This document shows, in pieces, positions 1 through 8,553 of a stretch of DNA of 33,097 bases. The first letter of the stretch is position 1; the number at the start of each line of letters is the position of its first letter. Source of the DNA: Puia dinghuensis (lineage in GTDB: Bacteria; Bacteroidota; Bacteroidia; Chitinophagales; Chitinophagaceae); contig JAMFSL010000153.1 of assembly GCA_026225275.1 (NCBI GenBank), positions 1 to 33,097 on the forward strand, read 5' to 3'. The notes beneath the pieces are model-generated. The model ran no database searches and was not told the origin of the DNA. It saw only the letters and a list, made by a program, of their open reading frames with translations. A program made the position numbers and the translations under genes.

Positions 1-2063
1 AGTTTGATGAGGATATTCATGGAAGGTCCTGATGTATCCTTGAAGGGATCACCTACAGTATCGCCCGTAACAGAAGCCTTGTGGGGTTCCGATTTTTTAT
101 AATGGATCTCACCGTTGATCTCCACTCCTTTTTCAAATGATTTTTTAGCATTGTCCCAGGCTCCGCCGGCATTATTCTGGAAGATCCCCATGAGTACGCC
201 GCAGACAGTAGCGCCGGCCAGGAATCCGCCGAGCGGTTCCGGCCCCAGCAGGAAGCCGATGATCAGCGGAAAGAAGATGGCTATCGCGCCAGGAAGAATC
301 ATTTTTTTGATGGATGCCTGCGTAGAGATAGCTACGCATTTATCATATTCGGGCTTGCCCGTTCCTTCCATGATACCGGGAATGGTGCGAAATTGCCGTC
401 TTACTTCTTCAACCATGGCCATGGCTGCCTCACCGACGGCCTGGATACACAGAGAAGAGAATACGAAGGGAACCATGCCCCCTACAAAAAGACAGGCCAG
501 TACTTTCGCCTTATAGATATCGATTCCCTGGATGCCGGCGACGCCGACAAAGGCGGCGAACAGGGCGAGGGCCGTCAGTGCCGCAGAGGCGATGGCAAAA
601 CCCTTTCCTGTAGCAGCGGTCGTGTTGCCTACTGCATCGAGGATATCCGTTCTTTCACGGACTTCTTTGGGCAATTCACTCATTTCCGCAATACCGCCGG
701 CATTATCGGCAATAGGACCGAAGGCATCGATGGCCAGTTGCATAGCTGTAGTAGCCATCATCCCGGCTGCTGCAATGGCAACGCCATAGAGTCCGGCACA
801 GGCGAAAGAGCCCCAGATCCCGCCGGCCAGGACCAGGATCGGAAGGAAAGTGGATTGCATCCCCATGGCCAGACCACCGATCACGTTCGTGGCGTGACCC
901 GTTCCGGACTGGCGGATAATGCTCAATACCGGGCCTTTACCCATGGCCGTATAGTGTTCTGTAATGATACTCATTAATGTGCCGACCAGCAGACCTACAC
1001 CGATTGCACCCAATACCCCCCACTTGGTGAATTCAAGACCGCGGAGAACCATCGTGTCCGGTAAGAAGAAATATACCAAGCCGACACAGGCCAGCGCGGT
1101 CAGGATGATCGACCCCCAGTTGCCCATATTGAGGGCCTTTTGGACGACTGCAGTATCCAGTTTGGCGGAATCGCTGATCTTGACGAAAAGGGTGCCTACG
1201 ATGGAAAAAAGAATCCCTACGCCGGCGATAAACATCGGTAACAGGATCGGGGCCATGCCGCCGAACGCATCGTCCGAATGAGTCTCGCGGCCCAGTACCA
1301 TTGTCGCCAATACTGTGGCTACATAACTGCCAAACAGGTCGGCGCCCATGCCTGCGACATCGCCCACATTGTCACCCACATTATCTGCAATTGTCGCCGG
1401 GTTCCTCGGATCATCTTCAGGAATGCCTGCTTCTACTTTACCGACAAGATCCGCGCCGACATCGGCCGCCTTTGTATAGATACCGCCGCCAACGCGGGCG
1501 AAGAGTGCAATAGATTCAGCGCCGAGGGAAAAGCCGGTGAGGACTTCGATCGTCCTGGTCATCTCTTCGGAATCGACAGCGGCGCCGGGAGCGAAGATGG
1601 CTTTCAACATAATGAACAATCCGCTCAATCCCAGAACGGCCAGACCGGCCACACCCAATCCCATGACGGAACCGCCGGTAAAGGATACGGTAAGTGCCTT
1701 GCTGAGACTGGTTCTGGCTGCCTGGGCAGTACGCACATTGGCTTTGGTGGCGCTGCGCATCCCGATATATCCGGCGAGTGCGCTTAGGATGGCCCCGAGG
1801 ACAAATGCCAGCGCGATGGACCAGTGTGACTGCGGGTTGCTGTTACCCATGATGGCCAGCAGGATAGCTGCCAATACCACGAAATAAGAGAGGATTTTCC
1901 ATTCCGCCTTTAAAAAAGCCATGGCGCCTTCGGCAATGTACCGGCTGATTTCCTGCATCCGCTCATTACCGGGATCCTGTTTGGACACCCACGCATACTT
2001 AATAAAGGTATAAAGGAGGCCGATGACCCCCGTGACGGGAACTAAATAAATCAGTTTGTCCAT
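1..2063 (-). CDS. hppA: Membrane-bound ion-pumping pyrophosphatase (partial, 3' end outside window)
   Basis: Cleaves pyrophosphate and uses the energy to pump H+ or Na+ across the inner membrane. The start ATG is at 2063-2061. About 687 codons are visible and the C-terminus is cut off by the window edge. The translation is a multi-helix membrane protein carrying the family's acidic pyrophosphate-binding stretch ([13 protein letters not shown], then [20 protein letters not shown]). [10 protein letters not shown] at residues 479-488 has Ala483 and Gly486, the family signature of K+-dependent enzymes. The usual helix-6 glutamate (DLFESY in Na+ pumps) is glycine here (DLFGSY, Gly245), and a glutamate appears instead in the preceding helix (GAESIALF, Glu183). 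That arrangement fits, from memory, the K+-dependent H+ pumps of the Flavobacterium type. The family is certain; the ion pumped is inferred. Confidence 0.97.
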   Translation of the reverse strand, partial: MDKLIYLVPVTGVIGLLYTFIKYAWVSKQDPGNERMQEISRYIAEGAMAFLKAEWKILSYFVVLAAILLAIMGNSNPQSHWSIALAFVLGAILSALAGYIGMRSATKANVRTAQAARTSLSKALTVSFTGGSVMGLGVAGLAVLGLSGLFIMLKAIFAPGAAVDSEEMTRTIEVLTGFSLGAESIALFARVGGGIYTKAADVGADLVGKVEAGIPEDDPRNPATIADNVGDNVGDVAGMGADLFGSYVATVLATMVLGRETHSDDAFGGMAPILLPMFIAGVGILFSIVGTLFVKISDSAKLDTAVVQKALNMGNWGSIILTALACVGLVYFFLPDTMVLRGLEFTKWGVLGAIGVGLLVGTLMSIITEHYTAMGKGPVLSIIRQSGTGHATNVIGGLAMGMQSTFLPILVLAGGIWGSFACAGLYGVAIAAAGMMATTAMQLAIDAFGPIADNAGGIAEMSELPKEVRERTDILDAVGNTTAATGKGFAIASAALTALALFAAFVGVAGIQGIDIYKAKVLACLFVGGMVPFVFSSLCIQAVGEAAMAMVEEVRRQFRTIPGIMEGTGKPEYDKCVAISTQASIKKMILPGAIAIFFPLIIGFLLGPEPLGGFLAGATVCGVLMGIFQNNAGGAWDNAKKSFEKGVEINGEIHYKKSEPHKASVTGDTVGDPFKDTSGPSMNILIK

Positions 2064-2131
2064 AATTATAGTAGGTCTTGTACAAAATTTCAACCGGCAA
2101 ACAATATCGCTCTCGGCTGGTCAAAGGAGGG

Positions 2132-2139
2132 CAAAAATA
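2132..2139 (-). promoter_or_regulatory. Predicted -7 element of hppA
   Basis: On the minus strand this reads TATTTTTG, a perfect match to the Bacteroidota -7 consensus TAnnTTTG, about 70 bases upstream of the hppA start. No TTTG is visible at the matching -33 distance, so the call rests on one box and position. Confidence 0.4.
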
Positions 2140-2182
2140 GGGGGAAAAAGGGAAATATAATTAAAAGAGACTATGACTCAAT

Positions 2183-2222
2183 AAAAAAAACCGGCCCTCT
2201 GTTTGCGACAGGAGAGCCGGTT
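2183..2222 (-). terminator. Intrinsic terminator-like hairpin, leftward
   Basis: Read leftward, AACCGGC pairs with GCCGGTT, with a partly paired interior, followed by a run of eight T. It would end a leftward transcript arising from the region to its right, where no leftward gene is visible. Confidence 0.6.
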
Positions 2223-2364
2223 CGAATAAGTAGAACATTTATTAAAAAAATGTTCAGGTTTAAAGGGCCTGGTTGTTGTGTAAGGGTCAAGAACCAAGGG
2301 TCAGGGGTCGTTGGCAAAAAACATTCGCGAAAAGACAATCTTATATGCGATTAATAACGTATAT

Positions 2365-2391
2365 AAAAAAAGACCGGCTGTTGGAAGCCGG
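2365..2391 (-). terminator. Intrinsic terminator-like hairpin, leftward
   Basis: Read leftward, CCGGCT pairs with AGCCGG around a six-base loop, followed by GT and a run of T. It is the second leftward terminator-like structure within about 200 bases. Confidence 0.5.
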
Positions 2392-2397
2392 CCCGCC

Positions 2398-2418
2398 CTG
2401 AAGAGCGAAGCGATTCAG
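2398..2418 (-). repeat. Conserved-loop hairpin, reverse-oriented copy
   Basis: CTGAA (2398-2402) and TTCAG (2414-2418) form a 5-bp stem around loop GAGCGAAGCGA. This loop is nearly the reverse complement of TTCGCTTTGCTC, the loop of the hairpins at 18627-18648, 21236-21260, 21276-21297 and 25211-25229. The stem sequence is unrelated to theirs but still complementary. The hairpin is short, so chance is possible. Confidence 0.45.
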
Positions 2419-2435
2419 ACATAATGAAAAAAGGA

Positions 2436-2472
2436 CCGCCCCTACTTTTCGTTGTGGGGCGGACTTTTTTTT
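2436..2472 (+). terminator. Strong intrinsic terminator, probably bidirectional
   Basis: CCGCCCC (2436-2442) pairs with GGGGCGG (2456-2462), followed by AC and eight T. The left flank is A-rich, so the reverse strand also ends in a T tract. No rightward gene precedes it in the window. Confidence 0.75.
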
Positions 2473-2575
2473 GTAGAAGAACCTGAATGTAAGCCTGAAA
2501 AACTAAAAAAACCTTATCTATTGATGGCCGTCAAATCTGGTAAGGCAATATTTTGATGTGGTCGGATGGATCATT

Positions 2576-2596
2576 TAGTTACAACTAACTAGTTAC
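2576..2596. promoter_or_regulatory. Palindromic operator-like site before the gene at 2604
   Basis: TAGTTAC occurs at 2576-2582 and again at 2590-2596. The second copy lies within the perfect 10-bp palindrome TAACTAGTTA (2586-2595). The site ends eight bases before the start codon, where a bound protein could block translation or transcription. Only symmetry and position support it. Confidence 0.35.
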
Positions 2597-2603
2597 TAAA
2601 TAA

Positions 2604-3059
2604 ATGCCAATCTGTAATCGTTTGAATATCATGATATTGCGGAAATTGTTGCATCGATTTCTGTCCCCGGCTGGGAAAAAAATTCCTGTAAGAGGAATAA
2701 GTGATGCTGAAGCACAATTAAATATACAATCCGACGTTTTCCCTTACAAGCGGACCTTCGGGTTCGCCACAATCCAATATCTTTTTAAACTAATACTATT
2801 CCCTATGACCCCGTACACAAGGAATAATCAGAACCATCTGGCTGAAGAGTTCCAACGTTTTGAAAACTACCTTCTGCAGGAAAGTCGCATCGCCATTCTT
2901 AAAGTCCAGAGCTGGCAATTTGCGATGAAGACGCCCGAAGTGGGCCAGCATTATCAGCAGGAAGCTACTGATATGGTGAAAAAGTCCCTACTCAGCTTCG
3001 TTCCCAACAGTTTTGTATTAAGTGAAGAGGGCTACTACTACAAGCAAATATCGAATTAG
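2604..3059 (+). CDS. Hypothetical protein, 151 aa
   Basis: I do not recognise this protein. It has no clear signal peptide or catalytic motif. The N-terminal part is basic and aromatic. The C-terminal half (about residues 75-150) looks helical and mixed-charge, with AEEFQRFENYLLQESR and EATDMVKKSLLSF, and ends in a tyrosine-rich tail. Initiation could be at the ATG at 2604 or at a later Met such as residue 10. The gene follows an AT-rich non-coding stretch and converges on the oxidoreductase subunit gene with a 32-bp gap. A real gene is likely because the frame is open across a region with no competing gene, but it is not certain; it could also be a remnant. Confidence 0.5.
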   Translation: MPICNRLNIMILRKLLHRFLSPAGKKIPVRGISDAEAQLNIQSDVFPYKRTFGFATIQYLFKLILFPMTPYTRNNQNHLAEEFQRFENYLLQESRIAILKVQSWQFAMKTPEVGQHYQQEATDMVKKSLLSFVPNSFVLSEEGYYYKQISN

Positions 3060-3091
3060 CGTTGCGGCGTCGATAGGGCGGGGTAAATTGC

Positions 3092-3775
3092 TTACGCCTT
3101 ATCGAAGCTGACGCATTCCTTCAATTCCTTTTCGCTATAGGCTACGCCGTATTGCTTTAATACGTCAGCAGGGACGCCATTCCATTGGTTGGGGACATTC
3201 CCTATGTAACCGATGTCTTTTACTCCTATTTCCGTCGTATAGAAGCCTGATGCTACCAGGTTGCGCATCAAGCTGAAGAACGCGACGCCTTGTGACATTT
3301 CGGGTTTGGCTTTTCCCGGCCACGCTATCGCATCTACTATCTCCATCTGCTGCTGCTGGTTGCAGTCCTTAAATGGTTTGTCATACCGTGTCAGGCATTG
3401 CATGTCCAGCCAGCGAAGGCCGCCGCGCATGGGAATCTTATGTTCCGGCATATCCTTGACGATATATTCGATGAAGGCCGGCACCTTGGCATCGGAAGCG
3501 CTGCCGCTGGTTTCATCTTTCGGAATGATGATGTCTCCCAGGATAGTGATCGTCGCCATTTCCTCGGCGGTGAAAAAAGTCTTCTCGCTTTCCACTGCCT
3601 TTTCGTGCTCGGCCTCTTCTTTCATCCGGTTGATCGAACCGGCAGGAGTAACGTCACTGGCTGCTGCCGCATGTTCCGAAGGCACCTTCTTGTCTTCGGT
3701 CGTACAAGCCTCTACCAGTACACCGGCAGATACGGATCCTACGAGCAGGGCCTTGATTGATTTTCTTCTATCCAT
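3092..3775 (-). CDS. Gluconate 2-dehydrogenase subunit 3 family protein
   Basis: Small partner subunit of a periplasmic GMC-type sugar dehydrogenase (family PF13618). The 227-aa protein starts MDRRKSIKALL, a twin-arginine-like motif, then a hydrophobic stretch and Cys24 (LVEAC), so it may be both Tat-exported and lipid-anchored. After a low-complexity linker (about residues 25-60) the family core begins at FFTAEEMATITILGDIIIPKDE and runs to GYIGNVPNQWNGVP near the end. The start is 50 bases downstream of the GMC gene's stop on the same strand, the usual arrangement for the two-subunit enzyme. In related enzymes this subunit carries the signal and helps export and mature the catalytic subunit, which here has none. 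Assignment to the family is firm; the substrate is unknown. Confidence 0.9.
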   Translation of the reverse strand: MDRRKSIKALLVGSVSAGVLVEACTTEDKKVPSEHAAAASDVTPAGSINRMKEEAEHEKAVESEKTFFTAEEMATITILGDIIIPKDETSGSASDAKVPAFIEYIVKDMPEHKIPMRGGLRWLDMQCLTRYDKPFKDCNQQQQMEIVDAIAWPGKAKPEMSQGVAFFSLMRNLVASGFYTTEIGVKDIGYIGNVPNQWNGVPADVLKQYGVAYSEKELKECVSFDKA

Positions 3776-3825
3776 TGGTATCTTTTTGCATCTTTTTGCG
3801 CCGTTTTTGGCCCGGTCGGCGGCTA

Positions 3826-5562
3826 TTAAATATTATTTTTCTTCAGTTCATCCACCAGGTGTTCGCTGGCCCGCATTGATAAGGCCAGGATCGTCCAGGT
3901 GATGTTCTTATCGGCCTGTGAGACGAAGGGGCCGCCATCCATGCAGAACAGGTTCTTGCAGTCATACGCTTGGCTCCATTTGTTCAGTGGTGATGTTTTC
4001 GGATCATTACCCATCCGAACAGTGCCCGCTTCATGAATAATATTGCCGGGTGCATGGAGCCCCCAATTGTTGGCGGCACTGTTATCCTGGCCGTGAGTAA
4101 TGATGGCGCCCATGGCATGAAGGACTTCGGAAAAGGTCTCCATCATATGTTTGGCCTGCTTGATCTCGTAGTCTGAATGGCTGGTATGGAACTGCAGAAC
4201 GGGAATGCCATATTTATCCACTACAGCCGGATCGATATAACAACGATTTTCTTTTTTGGCAACAGCTTCACCACGGCCGGCCATGTGGACCGATGCGCCA
4301 AAAATGGCGCGGTAATCTTTTTTCAGCGAAGCGCCATATCCGCCGGCATCTTCCTTTTTGATGCCTTTCAATATGTTCTCGATGCCCCAGCTGAAGCCAT
4401 AGATGGGCTGACCCATGCCGCCGCCGAATTCGATATGATAACCCCGTGGGAAATCCAGCTTCTTATTGTCCAGCCACCAGGGAGCATACACATGCATCCC
4501 GCCGACACCGTCTTCATTGTACCGTTTACGATCCATGAGGTGCGGCACAATACCGCCCATGTCGGAGCCGGTCGAATCATGCAGGTACCTGCCGACAGCA
4601 TCGCTGTTATTGGCCAGGCCGTTCGGATGACGGGAAGATTTGGAGTTCAGCATCAACCGGGCGCTTTCGCAGGCGCTGGCTGCCAGGATCACCGTCCTGC
4701 CCGATACCTGGTATTCCTGCATGTCGTCCTTGCTGATATAGGATACACCTGTTGCGAGCCCTTCCTTGTCCGTCAATACTTCGCGGGCCATGGCGTTGGT
4801 TACGAGATCTACATTACCGGTGTGCAATGCCGGGATAACAAGACAGGAAGAAGAAGAGAAGTCCCCATATACCTTACAACTACGACCACATTGCGAGCAG
4901 AAGAAACATTGCCCCCGTTCACTGTTGATCTGTTTGGTTAGAATGGACAACCGCGAGGAGTAAATGGGAACGCCTACGCTGCCTGCCGCTTTTTTGACCA
5001 TCAATTCATGCAGGCGTGGTCTGGGGGGCGGGAGAAAGATCCCGTCAGGGTCATTTTCCAATCCTTCCATCGACCCGAATACTCCCAGCAACCTGTCAAT
5101 CTTATCGTAATATGGCTTGACATCTTCGTAGCCAATCGGCCAGTCGTCGCCCAGTCCGTCAATGCTCTTCCGTTTGAAATCTTTCGGGCCGAACCGCAGG
5201 GAGATACGTCCCCAGTGATTGGTACGTCCGCCCAGCATGCGGGCCCGCCACCATTCCCAGGAAGTCGTTCCGGGAGCGCCGGATTGGGTGTAAGGTTCGC
5301 CATCGACCTCCCATCCCCAGTAACAGCCATCGAAGTCACCGAAGGGCCTGAATCGGGTACTGGCTCCGCGGCGGGGGGATTCCCATGCGTTTTTCAATTG
5401 ATTGGAGTCCGTTTTGGGATCGAACATCGGGCCTGCCTCGAGCAGGCACACCTTAAGGCCGGCATGAGCCAGAACATAAGCGGCCATGCCTCCGCCTGCG
5501 CCGGACCCTACAATAACTGCGTCATATTTTTTGGGCTGTTTCTTTATCTGGAGATCTCCCAT
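3826..5562 (-). CDS. GMC family FAD-dependent oxidoreductase (sugar dehydrogenase catalytic subunit)
   Basis: FAD-dependent oxidation of a sugar or alcohol substrate. The start is placed at the ATG at 5562-5560 (MGDLQIKKQPKKYD); the frame is open further upstream, but that would run into the preceding gene. The product is 578 aa. Residues 13-45 form the dinucleotide-binding fold (VIVGSGAGGG, then LLEAGP). Cysteines 219, 222, 225 and 229 (CFFCSQCGRSC) resemble the iron-sulfur binding region of FAD-dependent glucose dehydrogenases. The C-terminal domain has HEAGTVRMGNDP and DKNITWTILALSMRA, typical of GMC_oxred_C. There is no signal peptide, so export probably depends on the Tat-type partner encoded just downstream. 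Related two-subunit enzymes include gluconate, sorbitol and glycoside 3-dehydrogenases; the substrate here cannot be read from sequence. Confidence 0.94.
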   Translation of the reverse strand: MGDLQIKKQPKKYDAVIVGSGAGGGMAAYVLAHAGLKVCLLEAGPMFDPKTDSNQLKNAWESPRRGASTRFRPFGDFDGCYWGWEVDGEPYTQSGAPGTTSWEWWRARMLGGRTNHWGRISLRFGPKDFKRKSIDGLGDDWPIGYEDVKPYYDKIDRLLGVFGSMEGLENDPDGIFLPPPRPRLHELMVKKAAGSVGVPIYSSRLSILTKQINSERGQCFFCSQCGRSCKVYGDFSSSSCLVIPALHTGNVDLVTNAMAREVLTDKEGLATGVSYISKDDMQEYQVSGRTVILAASACESARLMLNSKSSRHPNGLANNSDAVGRYLHDSTGSDMGGIVPHLMDRKRYNEDGVGGMHVYAPWWLDNKKLDFPRGYHIEFGGGMGQPIYGFSWGIENILKGIKKEDAGGYGASLKKDYRAIFGASVHMAGRGEAVAKKENRCYIDPAVVDKYGIPVLQFHTSHSDYEIKQAKHMMETFSEVLHAMGAIITHGQDNSAANNWGLHAPGNIIHEAGTVRMGNDPKTSPLNKWSQAYDCKNLFCMDGGPFVSQADKNITWTILALSMRASEHLVDELKKNNI

Positions 5563-5632
5563 GCTTTTCTGGTGGGTTAAAGATTGAAAAAGTAAATGTA
5601 AAGATTTAGCAAAACAGCAAACCAAGTTTTTT

Positions 5633-7288
5633 TCATTTTCTTTCCCCGGCAGTCTGATCACGGATGGCCTTGAATTCGGAACCTGCTTTCCATTGCGGCC
5701 ATTCATGGCTATTGGCTAATCTTTCACCGATGGTGTATAGCAATTCGATATCCTGCAATCCTCCGGTAAGATCCCAGGTGGAGTCATATTGGTCCGCCGG
5801 CTGATGATAACGATTGGCGGTGTATTCATCATGTTTCTGCTTGCCGTATGCAATCCCTCTGGTAAGGTCGTCGACACCGCCATCCGCTGTCAGCGAGGGT
5901 ACGCCGGCACGGGCGAAACTGAAGTGATCCGACCGGAAATAATGACCGGCCTCAGGATGGTCTTCCGGTGCGATGTAACGGCTATTCTTCTTCGCTTCAT
6001 CAGCCAGGTAATCTTCCAAATCGGATTGTCCTTTTCCGCTGTAGGTGATGTCCTTGGTCGGACCATAGGTATTCAGCACATCGATATTGAGATTGGCGAC
6101 GGTTTTCGCCAGCGGATAAACGGGATGCTGTCCATACCAGGCCGAGCCGAGCAGTCCTTGCTCTTCGGCGGTCACTGACAGAAAGAGGATCGTACGCTCT
6201 GGCTTTTGCGACTGGCTTTCGAAGGCGCGTGCGATCTGCAGCAAGGCCGCTGTACCGCTGGCGTTGTCGGCAGCGCCGTTATAAATGGAATCCCCCTTTG
6301 CATCGGGCTTGCCGATACCGAGATGATCCCAGTGGGCGGAATAGATGACATATTCATCCGGGTATTTGCTGCCGGTTATTTTGGCTATCACATTGTGGGA
6401 CATATTGTACACTTCCTTCACGGCCAGGGCGGCAGATATTTTTACGTTCAGCGGTACAGCCTTGAATCCCTGGTGTTGTGCTGCGACGAGCAGGCTGCTG
6501 TCCTTGCCTGCTGCCAGCAGGAATTTTTTCGCCGTTTCGCTGGTGATCCAACCCTGCACGGCCAATTGATACGAAGGATTGCTGCGCGTGTCCAGGTGCA
6601 GCTTGACTCCGCCATTGGAACTTTGTACGACCGTGAAAGGGTAGGAGGCTGCCGCTGTATTGTGGATGATAAAGCAGGCTTTGGCGCCTTGTCGGGCCGC
6701 CTCTTCATATTTATAGGTCCACCGGCCGTAATAAGTCATGGTATGCCCTTTGAACAAAGTGGAATCATAAAAGCCCGGGTCGTTGACCATGACCAGCACT
6801 ATCTTTCCTTTAACATCCAGACCTGCATAATCATTCCAGTTGTATTCCGGGGCTACGACACCGAATCCGGCAAAGACGACGTCGCTGGCATCTACCTTGA
6901 TCACTGAATCCGGCCTTTCCGTCCAGAGGACGAAATCATTCAGGTTCTGAAAAGAGGTGTTGCCCTTCGCGGACTGCAGTTGCAGGGTAGGAGCGCCGAC
7001 GGGACTGATTTCGACCAGCGGCACATCTTGCGTATAACTATTCGTGTTACCAGGCTCCAGCCCGAGTGCGGTATAGGATTTCACCAGGTAATCGATCGTC
7101 CTTGTTTCACCCGCGGTGAAGGGACGTCTGCCCTGGAAGGAATCGCTGGAAAGGATCTTGATGGCGTCAGCCAGGCTGTCTTTATTAAAGGTGGTCAGAC
7201 CGGCGTCACCGGTGCTGGCCGGGTGACAGGCAATGGCGCCGCAGGCTACCGTCAAAAAAAAGGTGTAACGAAAAAAGCGAAAAGTCAT
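5633..7288 (-). CDS. M28 family zinc peptidase with PA-like insert, lipoprotein
   Basis: Predicted secreted metallo-aminopeptidase of 551 aa. The N-terminus has a hydrophobic segment ending GAIAC at Cys21, a lipobox, so it is probably anchored in the envelope. About residues 130-270 match a protease-associated (PA) domain inserted before the catalytic core. The core shows the M28 metal and catalytic motifs in order: SAHWDH, AADNASG, AEEQG, NIDV and SDHFSFARAG. It lies 70 bp upstream of the GMC gene on the same strand and 93 bp downstream of the S41 peptidase gene, so cotranscription is likely. A TATCTTTA sequence near 7320 on the minus strand may be a weak -7 box. The natural substrate is unknown. 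Confidence 0.95.
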   Translation of the reverse strand: MTFRFFRYTFFLTVACGAIACHPASTGDAGLTTFNKDSLADAIKILSSDSFQGRRPFTAGETRTIDYLVKSYTALGLEPGNTNSYTQDVPLVEISPVGAPTLQLQSAKGNTSFQNLNDFVLWTERPDSVIKVDASDVVFAGFGVVAPEYNWNDYAGLDVKGKIVLVMVNDPGFYDSTLFKGHTMTYYGRWTYKYEEAARQGAKACFIIHNTAAASYPFTVVQSSNGGVKLHLDTRSNPSYQLAVQGWITSETAKKFLLAAGKDSSLLVAAQHQGFKAVPLNVKISAALAVKEVYNMSHNVIAKITGSKYPDEYVIYSAHWDHLGIGKPDAKGDSIYNGAADNASGTAALLQIARAFESQSQKPERTILFLSVTAEEQGLLGSAWYGQHPVYPLAKTVANLNIDVLNTYGPTKDITYSGKGQSDLEDYLADEAKKNSRYIAPEDHPEAGHYFRSDHFSFARAGVPSLTADGGVDDLTRGIAYGKQKHDEYTANRYHQPADQYDSTWDLTGGLQDIELLYTIGERLANSHEWPQWKAGSEFKAIRDQTAGERK

Positions 7289-7381
7289 AAGCTGTCATTT
7301 TTAGGGGGATGAAGAGGGATAAAGATAGGAAATGATTTATCTCTCGCAGCTTAGGAGAATATTCTTAGTGACTTTATAGGC

Positions 7382-8416
7382 TTATTTAGTTTGCAGCCAT
7401 GCCAGGGCGGCCGTGCGTGCCGGATCGTCGCTGACTGTACCCGCAGATACCAGTTGATCGGGCTGGATGCTGCCCTCACAGATCCGGCCGGTGCGGTCGG
7501 CTTCCTGGCAGACGGTGAGGACGAGCATCGACCGGTCCGAAAGAGAATAAGTGGCATTGGCCGTGGTTAGTCCGGCCGTCGGCTGGCCGATCAGGCAGGT
7601 CTCCTGTCTTCCTTTGAAGGCAAGGGCCACGATCTCACCGGCGCTGACTGTTCTGTGGCCTGTCAGTACAACGATGGATTTGCGGGTGGAGCGGGTGCGG
7701 TAGCCGTGGCTGTCGCTTACCTGGCAGCGGATGTGGCGGCCCTGAAAGGCAGATCCGTTGTAATAAGCAATCGGTATCTTTTCCCCGGATCCTACAAAAT
7801 AACCATACACACCGTCGCCCAGCAGAGGGCCGATGCCGGCCAGCATCGGCCAGCAATTACCGCCGGAATTCCCTCTGAGGTCGATGATCCAGTGCGAAAT
7901 ATTCCGGCTATCCAGCCGGGCGATGACAGACTGAAGGCTGTCTGCAATACGTTCGCAGATCAACGAATCCGTTGTGCTGATCCAGGGGATCGTAAGGTAA
8001 GCAATGCTGTCTTCCAGCCATTCGCCTTTGATCTCTCCTACCACGTCGGATAAATCTGCCAGTCCAGGTTGGGGCATATCCCCGCCGGCGTAGCGGGCTG
8101 CCTTTTCGGGGGCCATGATGAAGCTATGCGGCTCGTTCAGCTGCTTGAGGCACCAGCTAACGGAGGAATACGCATCATCACAGCTACCGGCGGCTCTGAG
8201 CTGTTCTTTGGCCCTGGCTGCCAGCGAAGTCCATGCTACCTCGTCTCTCCGGTAATAATTCTTTTCCATAAAGCCCAGCACTTCGTCCAGTAGTTGTTCG
8301 GCTTTCTGCCGGCAGGATGGATCCAGCGTATCGGAATGGGATGGGCGGATAGGGGCCGGCCGGGCCTGGGAGAATACCAAAACGAAGACCGGCAGTAGGA
8401 TCAGGCATCGGTTCAT
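7382..8416 (-). CDS. S41 family peptidase (C-terminal processing protease-like)
   Basis: A 344-aa exported serine peptidase of the tail-specific protease family. A short signal peptide covers about residues 1-20. A helical N-terminal region (residues 35-105, including LNEPHSF) precedes the S41 core. Core motifs are WIIDLRGNSGG, GHRTVSAGEIVALAF (the Ser of SAGE is the expected nucleophile), LIGQPTAG and the closing GSIQPDQ. I see no PDZ domain, so it belongs to the shorter Bacteroidota S41 enzymes rather than the CtpA/Prc type. It lies between the ABC transporter gene and the M28 peptidase gene on the same strand, with gaps of 62 and 93 bp. Confidence 0.9.
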   Translation of the reverse strand: MNRCLILLPVFVLVFSQARPAPIRPSHSDTLDPSCRQKAEQLLDEVLGFMEKNYYRRDEVAWTSLAARAKEQLRAAGSCDDAYSSVSWCLKQLNEPHSFIMAPEKAARYAGGDMPQPGLADLSDVVGEIKGEWLEDSIAYLTIPWISTTDSLICERIADSLQSVIARLDSRNISHWIIDLRGNSGGNCWPMLAGIGPLLGDGVYGYFVGSGEKIPIAYYNGSAFQGRHIRCQVSDSHGYRTRSTRKSIVVLTGHRTVSAGEIVALAFKGRQETCLIGQPTAGLTTANATYSLSDRSMLVLTVCQEADRTGRICEGSIQPDQLVSAGTVSDDPARTAALAWLQTK

Positions 8417-8478
8417 GTGCTGTAGGTTGATGACGATTTTCTATAAGATAGGAAAAAAGACAAATTCCATAAAAATTC

Positions 8479-8553
8479 TTATTCCTCTTCTTCTCCTTCG
8501 CCCTCCTCTCCTTCGTCTTCCTGTTCTTCTTCTTCCTCCTCTTCCTCCTCTAC
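8479..8553. repeat. Purine/pyrimidine-biased low-complexity tract coding an acidic tail
   Basis: About 75 bases of nearly pure CTT/CTC triplets (GAA/GAG on the coding strand) form the 3' end of the ABC transporter gene. They encode a Glu-rich C-terminus with a few Gly, Asp and Gln. Such tracts can slip in length; whether this one does cannot be told from one sequence. Confidence 0.8.

Larger units (their letters stand above)
2064..2603. other. 540-bp intergenic stretch without a convincing gene
   Basis: No credible reading frame was found between hppA and the gene at 2604. The stretch is AT-rich and holds a predicted hppA -7 box, an imperfect AT-rich hairpin (GAACATTT paired with AAATGTTC near 2234-2256), a partial direct repeat of AAGGGTCA around 2281-2308, three terminator-like hairpins, a small conserved-loop hairpin, and a palindrome just before 2604. 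Three terminators with no visible gene between them hint at unannotated short transcripts. Confidence 0.6.

Noticed and set aside
115-1887. Several rightward open frames opposite hppA
   Set aside because: The leftward frame gives an unmistakable pyrophosphatase; the others are shadows of its codon bias.
2424-2486. Short rightward frame over the terminator at 2436-2472
   Set aside because: Twenty codons dictated by the hairpin and its T tract; no sign of a leader peptide with a regulated gene behind it.
5563-5706. Longer N-terminus for the GMC oxidoreductase
   Set aside because: It would overlap the M28 gene and adds no family sequence; the FAD fold starts right after the ATG at 5562.
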